DNA of 64,000 bases from JADMIH01 sp035274425 (lineage in GTDB: Bacteria; Chloroflexota; Chloroflexia; QHBQ01; JADMIH01), in assembly GCA_035274425.1 (NCBI GenBank), contig DATEOC010000093.1, positions 20,729 to 84,728 on the forward strand. Reading direction: 5' to 3'. Within the stretch, counting starts at the first letter, position 1, and every line of letters starts with the position of its first letter. The notes beneath the pieces were generated by a model that worked only from the letters and a program-made list of their open reading frames with translations, did no database searches and was not told the DNA's origin. Positions 43,562 through 52,708 of this stretch are shown in pieces. A program made the translations under genes and the position numbers.

Positions 43562-44827
43562 TCACGTTTCACGCACGATAGCGTCGGCGATGCGCGCTAC
43601 TTCTACGGCGGGGGCGACATCGTGGACACGGACTATGCTTGCGCCGTTCGCGATGCTTATTGCTACGGTTGCGCCCGTCCCGGTGACGCGCTCCTGGGGT
43701 GGGGGGAGTGCGCCGCCTCTATCGCGGGCGAGGATGCGGCCTATGAAGCTCTTGCGCGACGTCCCTACTAATATAGCACAGCCGAGCGATTTCATCTCGG
43801 ATAGTCGCCTCAGTAATTCGAGGTTATGGTCCAGGGTCTTGCCGAAACCAATGCCGGGGTCTATCCAGATGCGGCTCCGGGGCACGCCTGCGGAGAGTGC
43901 TTTCTCAACACCTTCTCGAAGGTAGGCGATTACTTCGCCCAAGAGATCATCATAGTGCGGGTTGTGTTGCATGTCGCGTGGGGTGCCCTGGATGTGCATG
44001 AGCACCAGTGCGGCGTTGTGCCTTGCTACAACGTCCGCTATCTCCGGCTCGTCGCGCAGACCGGTGATGTCGTTGATGATGTGCGCGCCCGCTTTAAGCG
44101 CCTCCTCAGCGACGTGCGCCCTGCTCGTGTCTACGGAGATCGGGAGGTCCACTCCGTCCGGCCCCACGAGCCTCTCCACGACGGGGAGGACTCGATGCAA
44201 CTCCTCCTCTACCGAGATAGGATCAGACCCTGGGCGGGTGCTCTGCCCACCTACGTCAAGTATGTCCGCGCCTTCTATCCTCATGCGCCTGGCCTGCTGT
44301 ATGGCAGCGTCTATGTCGTCGCCTAACGAGTCGCCTGAGAAGGAGTCGGGGGTAACGTTGAGGATGCCCATGACCAGGGTGCGCTCGCCTATTGGAAGGG
44401 TGTGGCGGCCAAGCTGCAAAGGCTTCAGTGGGGCATCCAAACTCTCAAGGAGGTCACTCAATTGCTGAGCTACTTCTGGGAGGCCGAATGCTTGCTCAGG
44501 CAGCTTCTCTAGGAGGTCGTCATATTGTGATCGCGTGCCGATGAGGAGCACCGAAGTCTCCTCACGGTCGAGGGTAAGGCAATCGCTGTGGACGGCGCAA
44601 TCCCCGCCCCGCGCCAGCATCTCCTGCTTGAGCACATTGGCACCCACGCAGGTCAATCCTTCCAGGCGGATAGGTAGGAAAGAGGCTTTGCGCCACATAA
44701 TTTGCTGGCCGGGCACCTGCGCTCCAACACGCTCAAGCTCAGCGGCAAGCGTCGCATCGTCCGTTCCGACGGCTCTAGCGTTATATGATTTCGGATTTCG
44801 GATTTCGGATTTCGGATTTTCTGTCAT
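43562..44827 (-). CDS. folP: Dihydropteroate synthase with N-terminal extra domain
   Basis: Condenses hydroxymethyl-dihydropterin pyrophosphate with p-aminobenzoate. The DHPS TIM barrel covers ~135-421 (MGILNVTPDSFSGDS, DVGGQSTRPGSD, ISVDTSRAHVA, INDITGL, LVGTSRKSFIG). Residues ~20-130 form an extra domain (RLEGLTCVGANVLKQEMLARGGDCAVH) found in a subgroup of bacterial and archaeal enzymes. The start ATG at 44827 is followed by NPKSEIRNPKS, encoded by GGATTTC repeats, so the N-terminus is repeat-derived; a weak ribosome site makes the start uncertain. Confidence 0.93.
   Translation of the reverse strand: MTENPKSEIRNPKSYNARAVGTDDATLAAELERVGAQVPGQQIMWRKASFLPIRLEGLTCVGANVLKQEMLARGGDCAVHSDCLTLDREETSVLLIGTRSQYDDLLEKLPEQAFGLPEVAQQLSDLLESLDAPLKPLQLGRHTLPIGERTLVMGILNVTPDSFSGDSLGDDIDAAIQQARRMRIEGADILDVGGQSTRPGSDPISVEEELHRVLPVVERLVGPDGVDLPISVDTSRAHVAEEALKAGAHIINDITGLRDEPEIADVVARHNAALVLMHIQGTPRDMQHNPHYDDLLGEVIAYLREGVEKALSAGVPRSRIWIDPGIGFGKTLDHNLELLRRLSEMKSLGCAILVGTSRKSFIGRILARDRGGALPPPQERVTGTGATVAISIANGASIVRVHDVAPAVEVARIADAIVRET
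44788..44820 (-). repeat. (GGATTTC)n repeat in the folP start region
   Basis: Four ATTTCGG heptamers encode ENPKSEIRNPKS at the N-terminus of FolP. The same array occurs in the glycosyltransferase at 49602-49637. Confidence 0.9.
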
Positions 44828-44871
44828 TGCCTTATAGATAGGCAATAGGTGGTATTCTCACGCAACACATT

Positions 44872-45429
44872 TCACTCATCACGTATAAAGCCCAGGAATT
44901 CGGCCCGGGTGGGCGGGTTGTTTCTGAAGATGCCGCGCATGGCGGAGGTGACCATGGTGCTGCCGGGCTTTTTGATGCCTCGCATAATCATGCAGAAATG
45001 CTGAGCCTCGATTACCACGCCCACGCCCCTAGGCTGGAGAGAGTCGTTGATGGCGTCAGCTATCTGGCTGGTCAGGCGTTCTTGCAATTGGGGACGGCGG
45101 GCGAAGCCCTCTACGACGCGTGCCAGCTTGGAGAGGCCGACGATGCGCCCAGCAGGGATGTAGCCGACGTGAGCCTTCCCTACGAATGGAAGAATATGAT
45201 GTTCGCAGACCGAATGGAAGGGTATATCCCGCAGCACGATCATCTCTTTGTGCTGCTCTTCGAAACCCACCTTCAGATGCTCACCGGGGTCTTCATCGAG
45301 GCCGGTGAAGATCTCCTCATACATGTCGGCCACACGACGCGGGGTGTCGCGCAGGCCCTCGCGCTGGGGGTCTTCGCCTATGGCTTCGAGTATCATGTTG
45401 ACGGCGGCCATTATTCTCGCACGGTCCAC
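44872..45429 (-). CDS. folE: GTP cyclohydrolase I
   Basis: Converts GTP to dihydroneopterin triphosphate, the first step of folate synthesis. Start taken at the GTG at 45429 with GGAGGG six nt before it (185 residues). Zinc ligands lie in CEHHILPF and QHFCMIMRG; other motifs are GLSKLARVVEGFARR and TSAMRGIF. It is the first gene of folE-folP-folK. No folB (dihydroneopterin aldolase) lies in the cluster. Confidence 0.94.
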   Translation of the reverse strand: MDRARIMAAVNMILEAIGEDPQREGLRDTPRRVADMYEEIFTGLDEDPGEHLKVGFEEQHKEMIVLRDIPFHSVCEHHILPFVGKAHVGYIPAGRIVGLSKLARVVEGFARRPQLQERLTSQIADAINDSLQPRGVGVVIEAQHFCMIMRGIKKPGSTMVTSAMRGIFRNNPPTRAEFLGFIRDE

Positions 45430-45489
45430 TCGTATCCCTCCATGCCTGGGGCTAGAATACGAGTATAGCATAAGAGTGCACTTCAATTG

Positions 45490-45526
45490 GGACGACGGAC
45501 GACGGACGATGGGCGATGGACGAAGC
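45490..45526. repeat. (GACGACG)n repeat upstream of folE
   Basis: GACGACGGACGACGGACGATGGGCGATGGACG lies between folE and the YfhO-like gene. Confidence 0.85.
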
Positions 45527-45562
45527 GGGTTGCCAAGAGGTTTTGAAATGCGCTCTGAATTG

Positions 45563-48127
45563 TCAGGCCGGACGGCGTCTTAGGGGGAGGTGGAAGAGGG
45601 CGATGGCGAAGATCGCAGCAGCGGATACGCCACTTATGATAGCTCCAAGCATAAACATGGGCGGCCTGTAATTAAAGCTTATGGTGTGGCGCCCCTGGGG
45701 GACGGCTACGGCGCGGAAGGTTACGTTGGCGCGTAGAATGGGCGCAGGCTGGTTGTCTACCGTGGCCTCCCAACCCGACGCGTAGTTGTCGGCCAGCACA
45801 AGATAGCCGGGTGCGGGGAGATCAGATTCCAGCGCTATCTGCTCCGGCTCATCCTTCACCCAGGCGACCGGGGCCGCAGACAAGTCGAGGTCGGGGCCTG
45901 AGATGGAGGTGCCGCCTCCGCTGAGGACCACTGACCTGCGCGGGTCGTTCGTGCGGGCGAGGAGCGCGTCCTTCGCGGCCTGGAGGTCGGGCGCGACCAC
46001 CGTGGAGCTGAAGACGACGAAGGCTCGCGGCAGCACCTCCAGGTTCTCGTAGAGGGCCACCTTATCATCTTGCAGAAGCCACCTGTACGGCCTGGGATCG
46101 CCGTCCACGCGGGGCTTGCGCAGGGTGAGGAGATATTTGACACTCGCCACGTTGAGGAGGCGCTGGAGGTTGGAAGTTAGCTTAAGGTCAGGCTCATTGG
46201 CAAGCTTGAGGACATTGATGAAGCGACCATAGAGCCAGTTGTGCGACTGGTCCACCACGTCTTCGAAACCGCGCATATCCCGCAGCTCAAAGGACATCCC
46301 CACGTTGGGCCTTAGCGTGTTCTGCAACCCGGCGAAGCGTTCATGCGCGATGTTTTGGGATAAATAGTCAGTCACTATCGTAGGTGGGTAGACGGTGGGG
46401 GCGGGCGTCACCGGATTGTAGCGGCTCCCGAAGGTCCATAGCTCGGCGTAAAGGAGGAGGATGAGCAAAGTGGCGACGCTACCTCGTTTGAGCCACCTTC
46501 GCCAGCCTGACAGGAGCACGAGCGCACCGCCTGCGAGGAACGCTACTGGCAGGTAAAGGGTAAGCTGCGCCGGGTGGAAGAGGCGCGTGATCTTTGCATG
46601 TGAATAGACCGGCTGCCAGGCCTGGTCCCAATAACCGTCACGTATCCCTAAGTAGAGCACGAGTAGCACACCGGCTGCGGCGATTGCGCCGCCCAGAAAC
46701 CATAAGCCTACTTTGCGATAGCCACCAGCGCGTGACGCATATCGCGCAACCTCTGGCTTTGGACTAGAAAGAAGAGCATCAACACCGTATCCAGCGAGCG
46801 CCGCACCGCAAAGGCTCCACACCATCGCCCAGCGAACGCCATGGCCGATGCTGAATAGGGGGAGGGAGCGCACCAAGTCGCTGCCCGGTATACGGATGGC
46901 AAGCAGAAAGGCTATTAGACCCATGCCTGCGAAGAAGATTACCAAGCGGTCGCGCCTCACCCATTTGATAGCGCCGAGGAGCGCAAGCGCAGTCACCAGC
47001 AGCCCGATGTAGCCGGTCTGCTCGTTGAAGTTGGTGAATGGCGGGACCCAGTAGTTCTCCTGGATGGGTGTACCGCTAAAGTTGGGGAAGAAGATGACCG
47101 CCAGCCTGAGGGCCATTTGCCCCAGGTCAAAAGGCACAACTCCGCCTGTGCGCTCGGCGATGGCGGAGCTGCCCAGCAGGAACTCAGCGAAGGTCAATAT
47201 CTGCACCGCCGCCAGGCCGACGCCGAGAGTGGCAGCACCTGCCAACAGGAGAAGCTGGCGGAGGCGGGAAGGACGAAGGACGAAGGACGAAGGACGAAGG
47301 ACGGTAAGGCGTGAAACGTGAAACGTGAAACGTGATGCATGATTGCTTTGGACTTTGAACTTTGAACTTTGAACTGCGAGGAGCCAGTAGAGGCTGTATA
47401 AGCCCCAGAGGAAGCCTGCCAGGAATTGCGTTTCGGGGTGGCCCGCGAAGAAGAGCGCTCCCATGGCGGCTCCGGTCGTGGCCATCCATAGGACCCGTCC
47501 GGTCTGCATCATACGCGTCGTCGCCCAAAGGAGGGCGGGAAGCCAGGTGAGCGTTGTGATTACGCTGTAGTTGAGCCAGACGGTAACGAAGCCGCACGTC
47601 ATCAGAGCAGCACCTGAGGCTATCGCACCCGCCATGCTCCTGCCCAGGGCGCGCATGAAGCAGAACATCATATAGCCTATCAGGGCGAGGCGAAGGAAAG
47701 CCGCCCAACCCCAATAATCGAGCGGCCCTGCCATGTAGGTGAGGAGGTTGATGGGGTCGAGCACCGCCGCCTGTGCCGATGCGAAGAATGGCGTACCGGT
47801 GAGCGTGTATGGGTTCCAGAGGGGGAAATCGCCATCGCCCAGGCGCTGTATGGCGTAATGGGCGTAGGGATAGTAATAGTCCGAAACGTCCGAGAGCACC
47901 TCATTCTGGGCTATGCTCACGCCCGGCAAATCGGTATGCGCACGCCAGACGTAATCGTGCTTGTAACTCAGGTCGGTAGGGAGGAATACCCTCCCTGTGG
48001 AGAGAGGCTGCCAGAGGAATGCCGCGCTCAGTAGCATGAAGAGCGCAGGGGGTCCGAACGCGGAGAGAGCGCGTCGCCACATCGCCTGTCTCGAAGGAAG
48101 AGTCCCCTCTTTACTAAGTGTGGACAT
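45563..48127 (-). CDS. YfhO-family polytopic membrane protein with repeat-derived insertion
   Basis: An 854-residue protein with about twelve transmembrane segments and an extracytoplasmic C-terminal domain, of the YfhO group linked to glycosylation of surface polymers (lipoteichoic acid glycosylation in Gram-positives). Typical features are DLSYKHDYVWR near the N-terminus, DYYYPYAHYAIQRLGDGDFPLWNPYTLTG, and the C-terminal VLADNYASGWEATVDNQPAPI. Residues ~251-287 (KFKVQSNHASRFTFHVSR onward) are encoded by three different tandem repeats and interrupt a loop between two membrane helices. It ends a leftward surface-polysaccharide unit with two glycosyltransferases directly upstream. Confidence 0.88.
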   Translation of the reverse strand: MSTLSKEGTLPSRQAMWRRALSAFGPPALFMLLSAAFLWQPLSTGRVFLPTDLSYKHDYVWRAHTDLPGVSIAQNEVLSDVSDYYYPYAHYAIQRLGDGDFPLWNPYTLTGTPFFASAQAAVLDPINLLTYMAGPLDYWGWAAFLRLALIGYMMFCFMRALGRSMAGAIASGAALMTCGFVTVWLNYSVITTLTWLPALLWATTRMMQTGRVLWMATTGAAMGALFFAGHPETQFLAGFLWGLYSLYWLLAVQSSKFKVQSNHASRFTFHVSRLTVLRPSSFVLRPSRLRQLLLLAGAATLGVGLAAVQILTFAEFLLGSSAIAERTGGVVPFDLGQMALRLAVIFFPNFSGTPIQENYWVPPFTNFNEQTGYIGLLVTALALLGAIKWVRRDRLVIFFAGMGLIAFLLAIRIPGSDLVRSLPLFSIGHGVRWAMVWSLCGAALAGYGVDALLSSPKPEVARYASRAGGYRKVGLWFLGGAIAAAGVLLVLYLGIRDGYWDQAWQPVYSHAKITRLFHPAQLTLYLPVAFLAGGALVLLSGWRRWLKRGSVATLLILLLYAELWTFGSRYNPVTPAPTVYPPTIVTDYLSQNIAHERFAGLQNTLRPNVGMSFELRDMRGFEDVVDQSHNWLYGRFINVLKLANEPDLKLTSNLQRLLNVASVKYLLTLRKPRVDGDPRPYRWLLQDDKVALYENLEVLPRAFVVFSSTVVAPDLQAAKDALLARTNDPRRSVVLSGGGTSISGPDLDLSAAPVAWVKDEPEQIALESDLPAPGYLVLADNYASGWEATVDNQPAPILRANVTFRAVAVPQGRHTISFNYRPPMFMLGAIISGVSAAAIFAIALFHLPLRRRPA
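47267..47376 (-). repeat. Composite tandem-repeat insertion within the YfhO-like gene
   Basis: Three arrays side by side, (GGACGAA)5, (GTGAAAC)3 and (TTTGAAC)3, all multiples keeping the frame open, inside a coding sequence. Each array matches intergenic repeats elsewhere in the window. Confidence 0.92.
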
Positions 48128-49713
48128 CAGCCTTTCGCAACAGGGTCGAGGCAGAATGACAGCAATTCGGCTACGCCCGCACCATCCACTGATTTCACGG
48201 CCGCGATAGAGCCTCGGAGGATAGGCAGGCTGCTCACGCCTGGATAAAGAAGTATGGCATCGGCGTGGTGAGTGAGCTGAGTCAGGATAGGATCATTAGG
48301 GGAGAGGCTGTGGCGAGTGAAATCGGGTTGGTGGCGTGTGGCGCGCGAGGGCGGTTCGCGAACCGCCCCTACAGGGGAGGAAGATGCTATGGCGACGGCT
48401 ACAAGAAGCGTCCCACTCATCGCCAGCTGTGCGGCCAGGCTCTCGGCGTCAGCAGCTTCTTCTGTGGTCGCAAGGAGGAGCACGCGATTGGGTGAGGTTG
48501 TGTTGGTGAGAGCGTAGAGGCCTAAGTCTGAGGCGAGCTTACGGGCGGCTTCGGCATATTCACTCCCCGCGAATTGGGGCTGCCAGGCATGGCCGAGGAG
48601 GGGGAGTATTTCACTATCGGGGCGAACGCGAGCGGCCTGTATGCGGCGTCGCTCTTCCATAAAGTGAGGCATGAGCGAGTTGAGACGGTCTATCGCGGCC
48701 AGGTGTGCGACGCTCACCCTCGGGAGGCGCTCCACATTGGTGGAGTTGGAATCGGGCGGGCCGGTCAGCGCATACGACTCTTTCCGAACGGCATCGCCTG
48801 ACGCCATGAGCGCGCGACGGTATTGGAGCATGAGGGCAGCGGACAGTACACGTTCCATATTGCCCGTCTCGTAGTTTTTCAGTATGGTGGCGAGCGAGTT
48901 GCATTCCCAAAGGGTGTAGCGGCGATGCACGGGCGAACGCGAGCCGGTGGCCCCTCCGACGTGGCGCACTACCGCCTGGGGTGCATATACCACTCTGTAA
49001 CCCAATACCCACAGCCTCCAGCCCAGGTCTACGTCCTCGAAGTAGGCGAAGTATTCAGGGTCGAAGCCGCCGACATCGAGGAAGGTCTTGCGGTGGATGA
49101 GCATCGCGCCGCCGGAGGCGAAGAGGACGGGACTACCTTCGCCTGGTGGCTCTGGCAGGTCGGGCCATCCCCATACAGACACGGGCCGTCCAGCTCCGAA
49201 GAGGTTGGACGATGCGCCTTCGTATTCGACCTTCTGCCCGTCACGCGAGCGTATCTGCGAGGCAGCGCATACAGCACCCTCCCCGCCCGCATCCAACCCG
49301 GCGAATAGTCCTCGCAACCATCCAGTTTCGGCAATTGCATCGTCATTGAGGAAGGCAACGTACTCGGTCTCTGCCAGGGCTGCGCCCTTATTACATGCGG
49401 CAGCGAATCCCGTGTTCTCCTCCTGGATGCTGACGGTTACGTGGGGATAGCGCAGACGTAAGGTCTCTGCCGTGCCATCTTTGGAGGCGTTGTCCACCAC
49501 CACAACGTGCATCTTTTCCTTCGGGTAATCGATGTCACGGAGCGAGTCGAGGCAGTTACGGAGCATGCCGATGCTGTTGTAAGTCGGAATGACCACCGTG
49601 ACGGATTTCGGATTTCGGATTTCGGATTTCGGATTTGGCTGGGCTTGAGCAGCCGTGATAGGCGCATCGTCCGTCGTCTGTCGTCTGTTGTCCGTCGTCC
49701 GGAGTTCGTTCAT
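48127..49713 (-). CDS. Family 2 glycosyltransferase with repeat-derived N-terminus
   Basis: A GT-A fold transferase of 528 residues, probably rhamnosyl or similar. The domain starts TVVIPTYNSIGMLRNCLDSL (residue ~38) and has VVVDNASKDGTAE, FLNDDAIAETGWL and FEDVDLGWRLWVLGY. The first 37 residues (ELRTTDNRRQTTDDAP..., NPKSEIRNPKS) are encoded by two tandem-repeat arrays. A 20-bp perfect palindrome at 48349-48368 encodes VREPP in the C-terminal part. The stop shares a base with the YfhO start (TGATG-type overlap) and its start overlaps the upstream glycosyltransferase stop by 4 bp, so the three are cotranscribed. Confidence 0.9.
   Translation of the reverse strand: MNELRTTDNRRQTTDDAPITAAQAQPNPKSEIRNPKSVTVVIPTYNSIGMLRNCLDSLRDIDYPKEKMHVVVVDNASKDGTAETLRLRYPHVTVSIQEENTGFAAACNKGAALAETEYVAFLNDDAIAETGWLRGLFAGLDAGGEGAVCAASQIRSRDGQKVEYEGASSNLFGAGRPVSVWGWPDLPEPPGEGSPVLFASGGAMLIHRKTFLDVGGFDPEYFAYFEDVDLGWRLWVLGYRVVYAPQAVVRHVGGATGSRSPVHRRYTLWECNSLATILKNYETGNMERVLSAALMLQYRRALMASGDAVRKESYALTGPPDSNSTNVERLPRVSVAHLAAIDRLNSLMPHFMEERRRIQAARVRPDSEILPLLGHAWQPQFAGSEYAEAARKLASDLGLYALTNTTSPNRVLLLATTEEAADAESLAAQLAMSGTLLVAVAIASSSPVGAVREPPSRATRHQPDFTRHSLSPNDPILTQLTHHADAILLYPGVSSLPILRGSIAAVKSVDGAGVAELLSFCLDPVAKG
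48349..48368. repeat. GGGCGGTTCGCGAACCGCCC palindrome inside a coding sequence
   Basis: A perfect 20-bp palindrome followed by CTACAGGGG. It is the GGGCGGTTCGCGAACCGCCC-CTACA repeat type that is dispersed in many environmental genomes, here within the glycosyltransferase frame. Confidence 0.85.
49602..49705 (-). repeat. (GGATTTC)n and (GTCGTCC/T)n repeats forming a glycosyltransferase N-terminus
   Basis: GGATTTCGGATTTCGG units at 49602-49637 and GTCCGTCGTCTGTCGTCTGTT units at ~49668-49704 lie between the start codon and the first beta strand of the enzyme. Confidence 0.9.
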
Positions 49714-52673
49714 GCCTGTACTCCGTTGAACTCAAGGGAGATAACGAGGTGAGAGGTAGAGGGCAAGCCATCTTCATATCTCTGGCCGTGGGCATGGTCG
49801 GCACGCCCGGTCGCCCAGAGAGTGATAGCATCGCCTGGCACTCCATCAACTGACTCCGCGACGAGATAAAACCAACGGCCGGCAGAGCCTGTGATGGGGG
49901 GGAAGCGGAAGGTGACAAGCTGGCCGTCTCTGAGGCTGTGCGTTGGTACTTCGACCGAAAAGAGGTCTGAGGTAGCGCCGGGGTTATCGCGGAGGTGCAG
50001 ACGCAGAGTGGCGGTATTGCGCCTGCCGAAGGTGCCGATTACAACGCCAATGCCCGACAGTCCATCGTGTGGAGAGAGGAAGCGATAGCCGTGACTGTGG
50101 CCTTCGAGAAGCTCTGGAAGAAGGAATCGCTTGCCACTGCTTGAGTAGTCGGGACGCGACCTACTTCCTTTGGCGGGGCCGATCTCCCTGGCGAGAGCGG
50201 AAGCCCTGGCGGAAAACTGGGAGAGGAGAGTGCGCCGCTTCTGCTGTAACTTACGCAACCTTGGAGAGAGGGGAGCATCTACGCTGAGAACCTCACCGGA
50301 GTGATTGCCGTTGCTCGTGACCGCGCCTGCTACAGCTACTGCCCTCGTAACTCCATGAGTTGACAGATCATCTTTACTTGCAAAGACCCTACGACCCCTG
50401 GCGCTTCTCATGTAGGGTCGACGGACATAGGCATCGAGCTTATCAATGGTGCTGTCCCAGGAGAATAGCTCCCTCGCAAGGCGTTGTGCATTCTCTCCAC
50501 GCCGTTTCGCATCGTCTGGATCAGCCAATATGCTAATGACGACAGCACGCAATGCCTCTGGATCGTCGTGTGGGACTATCCAACCGGCTTCATAGGCGCC
50601 GATATGTTCTGAAACCTCGCTGAACGCAGCGTGTATCACCGGCAGACCGCACCATAGGTAGTTCACGGTGCGGCTGGGGAAGGCAAGCGCACGCTCTGCG
50701 TTGGGCATGAAGACATCTACCGCGACATGGGCGCGCCTGTATCGCTCTATCAAATCGTGGTGGGGCATAAGTCCCGACATGCTTACGCGGGGCATCTTCG
50801 CCAGGCGGTCTATCAGCGCGCCATATCCTCCCGTTTCGATAGGGTAAAAGGGGTGCTTGCCCCCAATTATCTCTAGACTCCCTTTGCCCTCCTTGTCCAG
50901 GGCGGCGGCTACTGCAAGGAGTGCGGGCGCGGGATTCTGCCAGGGGAGGAAAATGCCGCCGTAGACGAACTGCACCTCTTCTGTACCCCAGTCGGCGGGC
51001 CATACATGCTCCGGCTGCGCGGGATCCACCGAATAAGGGATGACGGCAAGCGCATCGGAAAGCTCATCTACATCGACACCCGCCTGCGCGAGCCATGCAT
51101 CAAAGTAATATTTCTGGCGCTCGCCAATACAGGTGAAGAAGTCGCCCAGCGATAGCGCGCGCAGCTTCTCCGCAGAGTTTTCAGCGACGCTCTTGTGACC
51201 CTGGTAGGCTCGCTCCAGGAGGTGGGGGCCGGTGAGGTCGAGGGCTACGGGGAGATTAGCGCGCTCAACCCAGGTCATGTTGGGCCAGCCGCAGCATACG
51301 ACGACGTCGGGCGCGGTGCCGTCTATGATAGATTGGAGGTTGTGGGTGGTCCAGGCCCCTTTGAGATAGTCATCCGGGACCTGGGTCTCGCGCCCTTTTA
51401 GGGCGGGCGCGGGCATAGTGTAATGGACGTGATGCCCTTTGCTTTCGAGACCCTTGCCGAGCGCCCAGGCGCGTATGCCGGAGCCGCTGGCGGGTATCTC
51501 ACCGACGGGGAGAACGTCGGGGCTGATAAGGAGCACCTCTTTGGGCACGTCGCTCCACAGGTCCGCAAGCCCGAATTCATGTAAGAGTGTATGGTGAGCT
51601 ACGGTGTAGGGGGCATCGGTTGCGTGGTTCCAGAGATTGGCGTGCCCTGGCCTGCCGAATAGGCGGAAGAGCTCGGCGTCTGAGCGCTTGCGATTAGCCT
51701 GTATCCAGTCTCGCTTCTTTGTTGTGCGGTCCAGGTTGTCCATAAATTCATTGACGGCCAGGAGCGCGGCAACGGCGTTACGGTGGATGCTGTCTACTGG
51801 TCCGAGGTCGTTGCCTCCCGCCGCGAAGTCGTAATCGGCCAGGTCTACACCGCCCATCTCCATGAAGCGCACGGCGCGCTGGCCTAGGAGGAGTAGCGCG
51901 GCAGGGAGTATGCGATCAAGGGTCTCCTGTTCGTAGTTCTTATAGATGGCGTAGAGGGCGTTGCGCTCGTACAGGAGATAGGTGCGGTGGGAGGGGATGG
52001 AGGAGAAGCTGCCGTGGTGACGATGGTAAGTAATTGCGGTGGGGGTGAGCGTCACGCCATAGCCGAGCACCCACAATCGCCAGCCTAAATCTACATCCTC
52101 GAAGAAGGCGAAGAAGTCGGCGTCGAAGCCACCCACCTCTAGAAACACGTCACGTCGGATGAGCATCGAGCCGCCACACGAGAAGAGGAGGTCGCGTGGC
52201 CGGATGTCGCGTCCCTCGACGGGCTGCCCGTACGAGGGCTGGAAGCCGAAGCCGTGAAAGTTGAGCGCGCCCGCCTGAAAGTCTATCTTCTCGCCCGACC
52301 AGTCGAGCATGAGAGAGGAGGTGCAGACTACCCCACGCTCGCTGTCGCGTAATAGGCTCTTCACCATCTCAGAGAGCCAGTCAGGCTCTACCCGTGTGTC
52401 GTTGTTGAGGAAGGCCACGTACTCGCCTGCGGCGCGCTCGGCTCCGTAATTATTCCCTCCGGCGAAGCCCAGGTTTCCACCCGTTTCTACAAGGCGCACG
52501 GTAGGGAAGTGCTCGCGCATGAAGTTGAGGGACGCGTCGGAGGAGCCGTTGTCCACGAGCAGCAACTCCAACCTGTCGGAGGGGTAATTAAGGGCCAACA
52601 AAGAAGTGAAGCACGCTTCAAGGTGCTTCAGCCCGTTGTAGTTGAGGACAACCACCGACGCGGTGGGCAACAT
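49710..52673 (-). CDS. Multidomain glycosyltransferase: GT2 plus GT4-like domain plus C-terminal beta domain
   Basis: A large enzyme, 987 residues from the ATG at 52673 (GGAAG five nt upstream); earlier ATGs at 52691 and 52721 exist, the latter inside a hairpin. An N-terminal GT2 domain (ASVVVLNYNGLKHLEACF, VDNGSSDASLNFM, FLNNDTRVEPDWL, FEDVDLGWRLW) is followed by a GT4-like domain (~380-760; ISPDVLPVGEIPASGSGIRAWALGKGL, FPSRTVNYLWCGLPVIHA) and a ~140-residue C-terminal beta-rich domain (ELLEGHSHGYRFLSPHDGLSG, WATGRAD) that may bind carbohydrate. Two active sites on one chain suggest processive or two-step glycan assembly. First of a three-gene overlapping unit. Confidence 0.88.
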   Translation of the reverse strand: MLPTASVVVLNYNGLKHLEACFTSLLALNYPSDRLELLLVDNGSSDASLNFMREHFPTVRLVETGGNLGFAGGNNYGAERAAGEYVAFLNNDTRVEPDWLSEMVKSLLRDSERGVVCTSSLMLDWSGEKIDFQAGALNFHGFGFQPSYGQPVEGRDIRPRDLLFSCGGSMLIRRDVFLEVGGFDADFFAFFEDVDLGWRLWVLGYGVTLTPTAITYHRHHGSFSSIPSHRTYLLYERNALYAIYKNYEQETLDRILPAALLLLGQRAVRFMEMGGVDLADYDFAAGGNDLGPVDSIHRNAVAALLAVNEFMDNLDRTTKKRDWIQANRKRSDAELFRLFGRPGHANLWNHATDAPYTVAHHTLLHEFGLADLWSDVPKEVLLISPDVLPVGEIPASGSGIRAWALGKGLESKGHHVHYTMPAPALKGRETQVPDDYLKGAWTTHNLQSIIDGTAPDVVVCCGWPNMTWVERANLPVALDLTGPHLLERAYQGHKSVAENSAEKLRALSLGDFFTCIGERQKYYFDAWLAQAGVDVDELSDALAVIPYSVDPAQPEHVWPADWGTEEVQFVYGGIFLPWQNPAPALLAVAAALDKEGKGSLEIIGGKHPFYPIETGGYGALIDRLAKMPRVSMSGLMPHHDLIERYRRAHVAVDVFMPNAERALAFPSRTVNYLWCGLPVIHAAFSEVSEHIGAYEAGWIVPHDDPEALRAVVISILADPDDAKRRGENAQRLARELFSWDSTIDKLDAYVRRPYMRSARGRRVFASKDDLSTHGVTRAVAVAGAVTSNGNHSGEVLSVDAPLSPRLRKLQQKRRTLLSQFSARASALAREIGPAKGSRSRPDYSSSGKRFLLPELLEGHSHGYRFLSPHDGLSGIGVVIGTFGRRNTATLRLHLRDNPGATSDLFSVEVPTHSLRDGQLVTFRFPPITGSAGRWFYLVAESVDGVPGDAITLWATGRADHAHGQRYEDGLPSTSHLVISLEFNGVQA

Positions 52674-52708
52674 ATCTACTTCCATTTGCATAGAAAGGTG
52701 CTTTTCTT

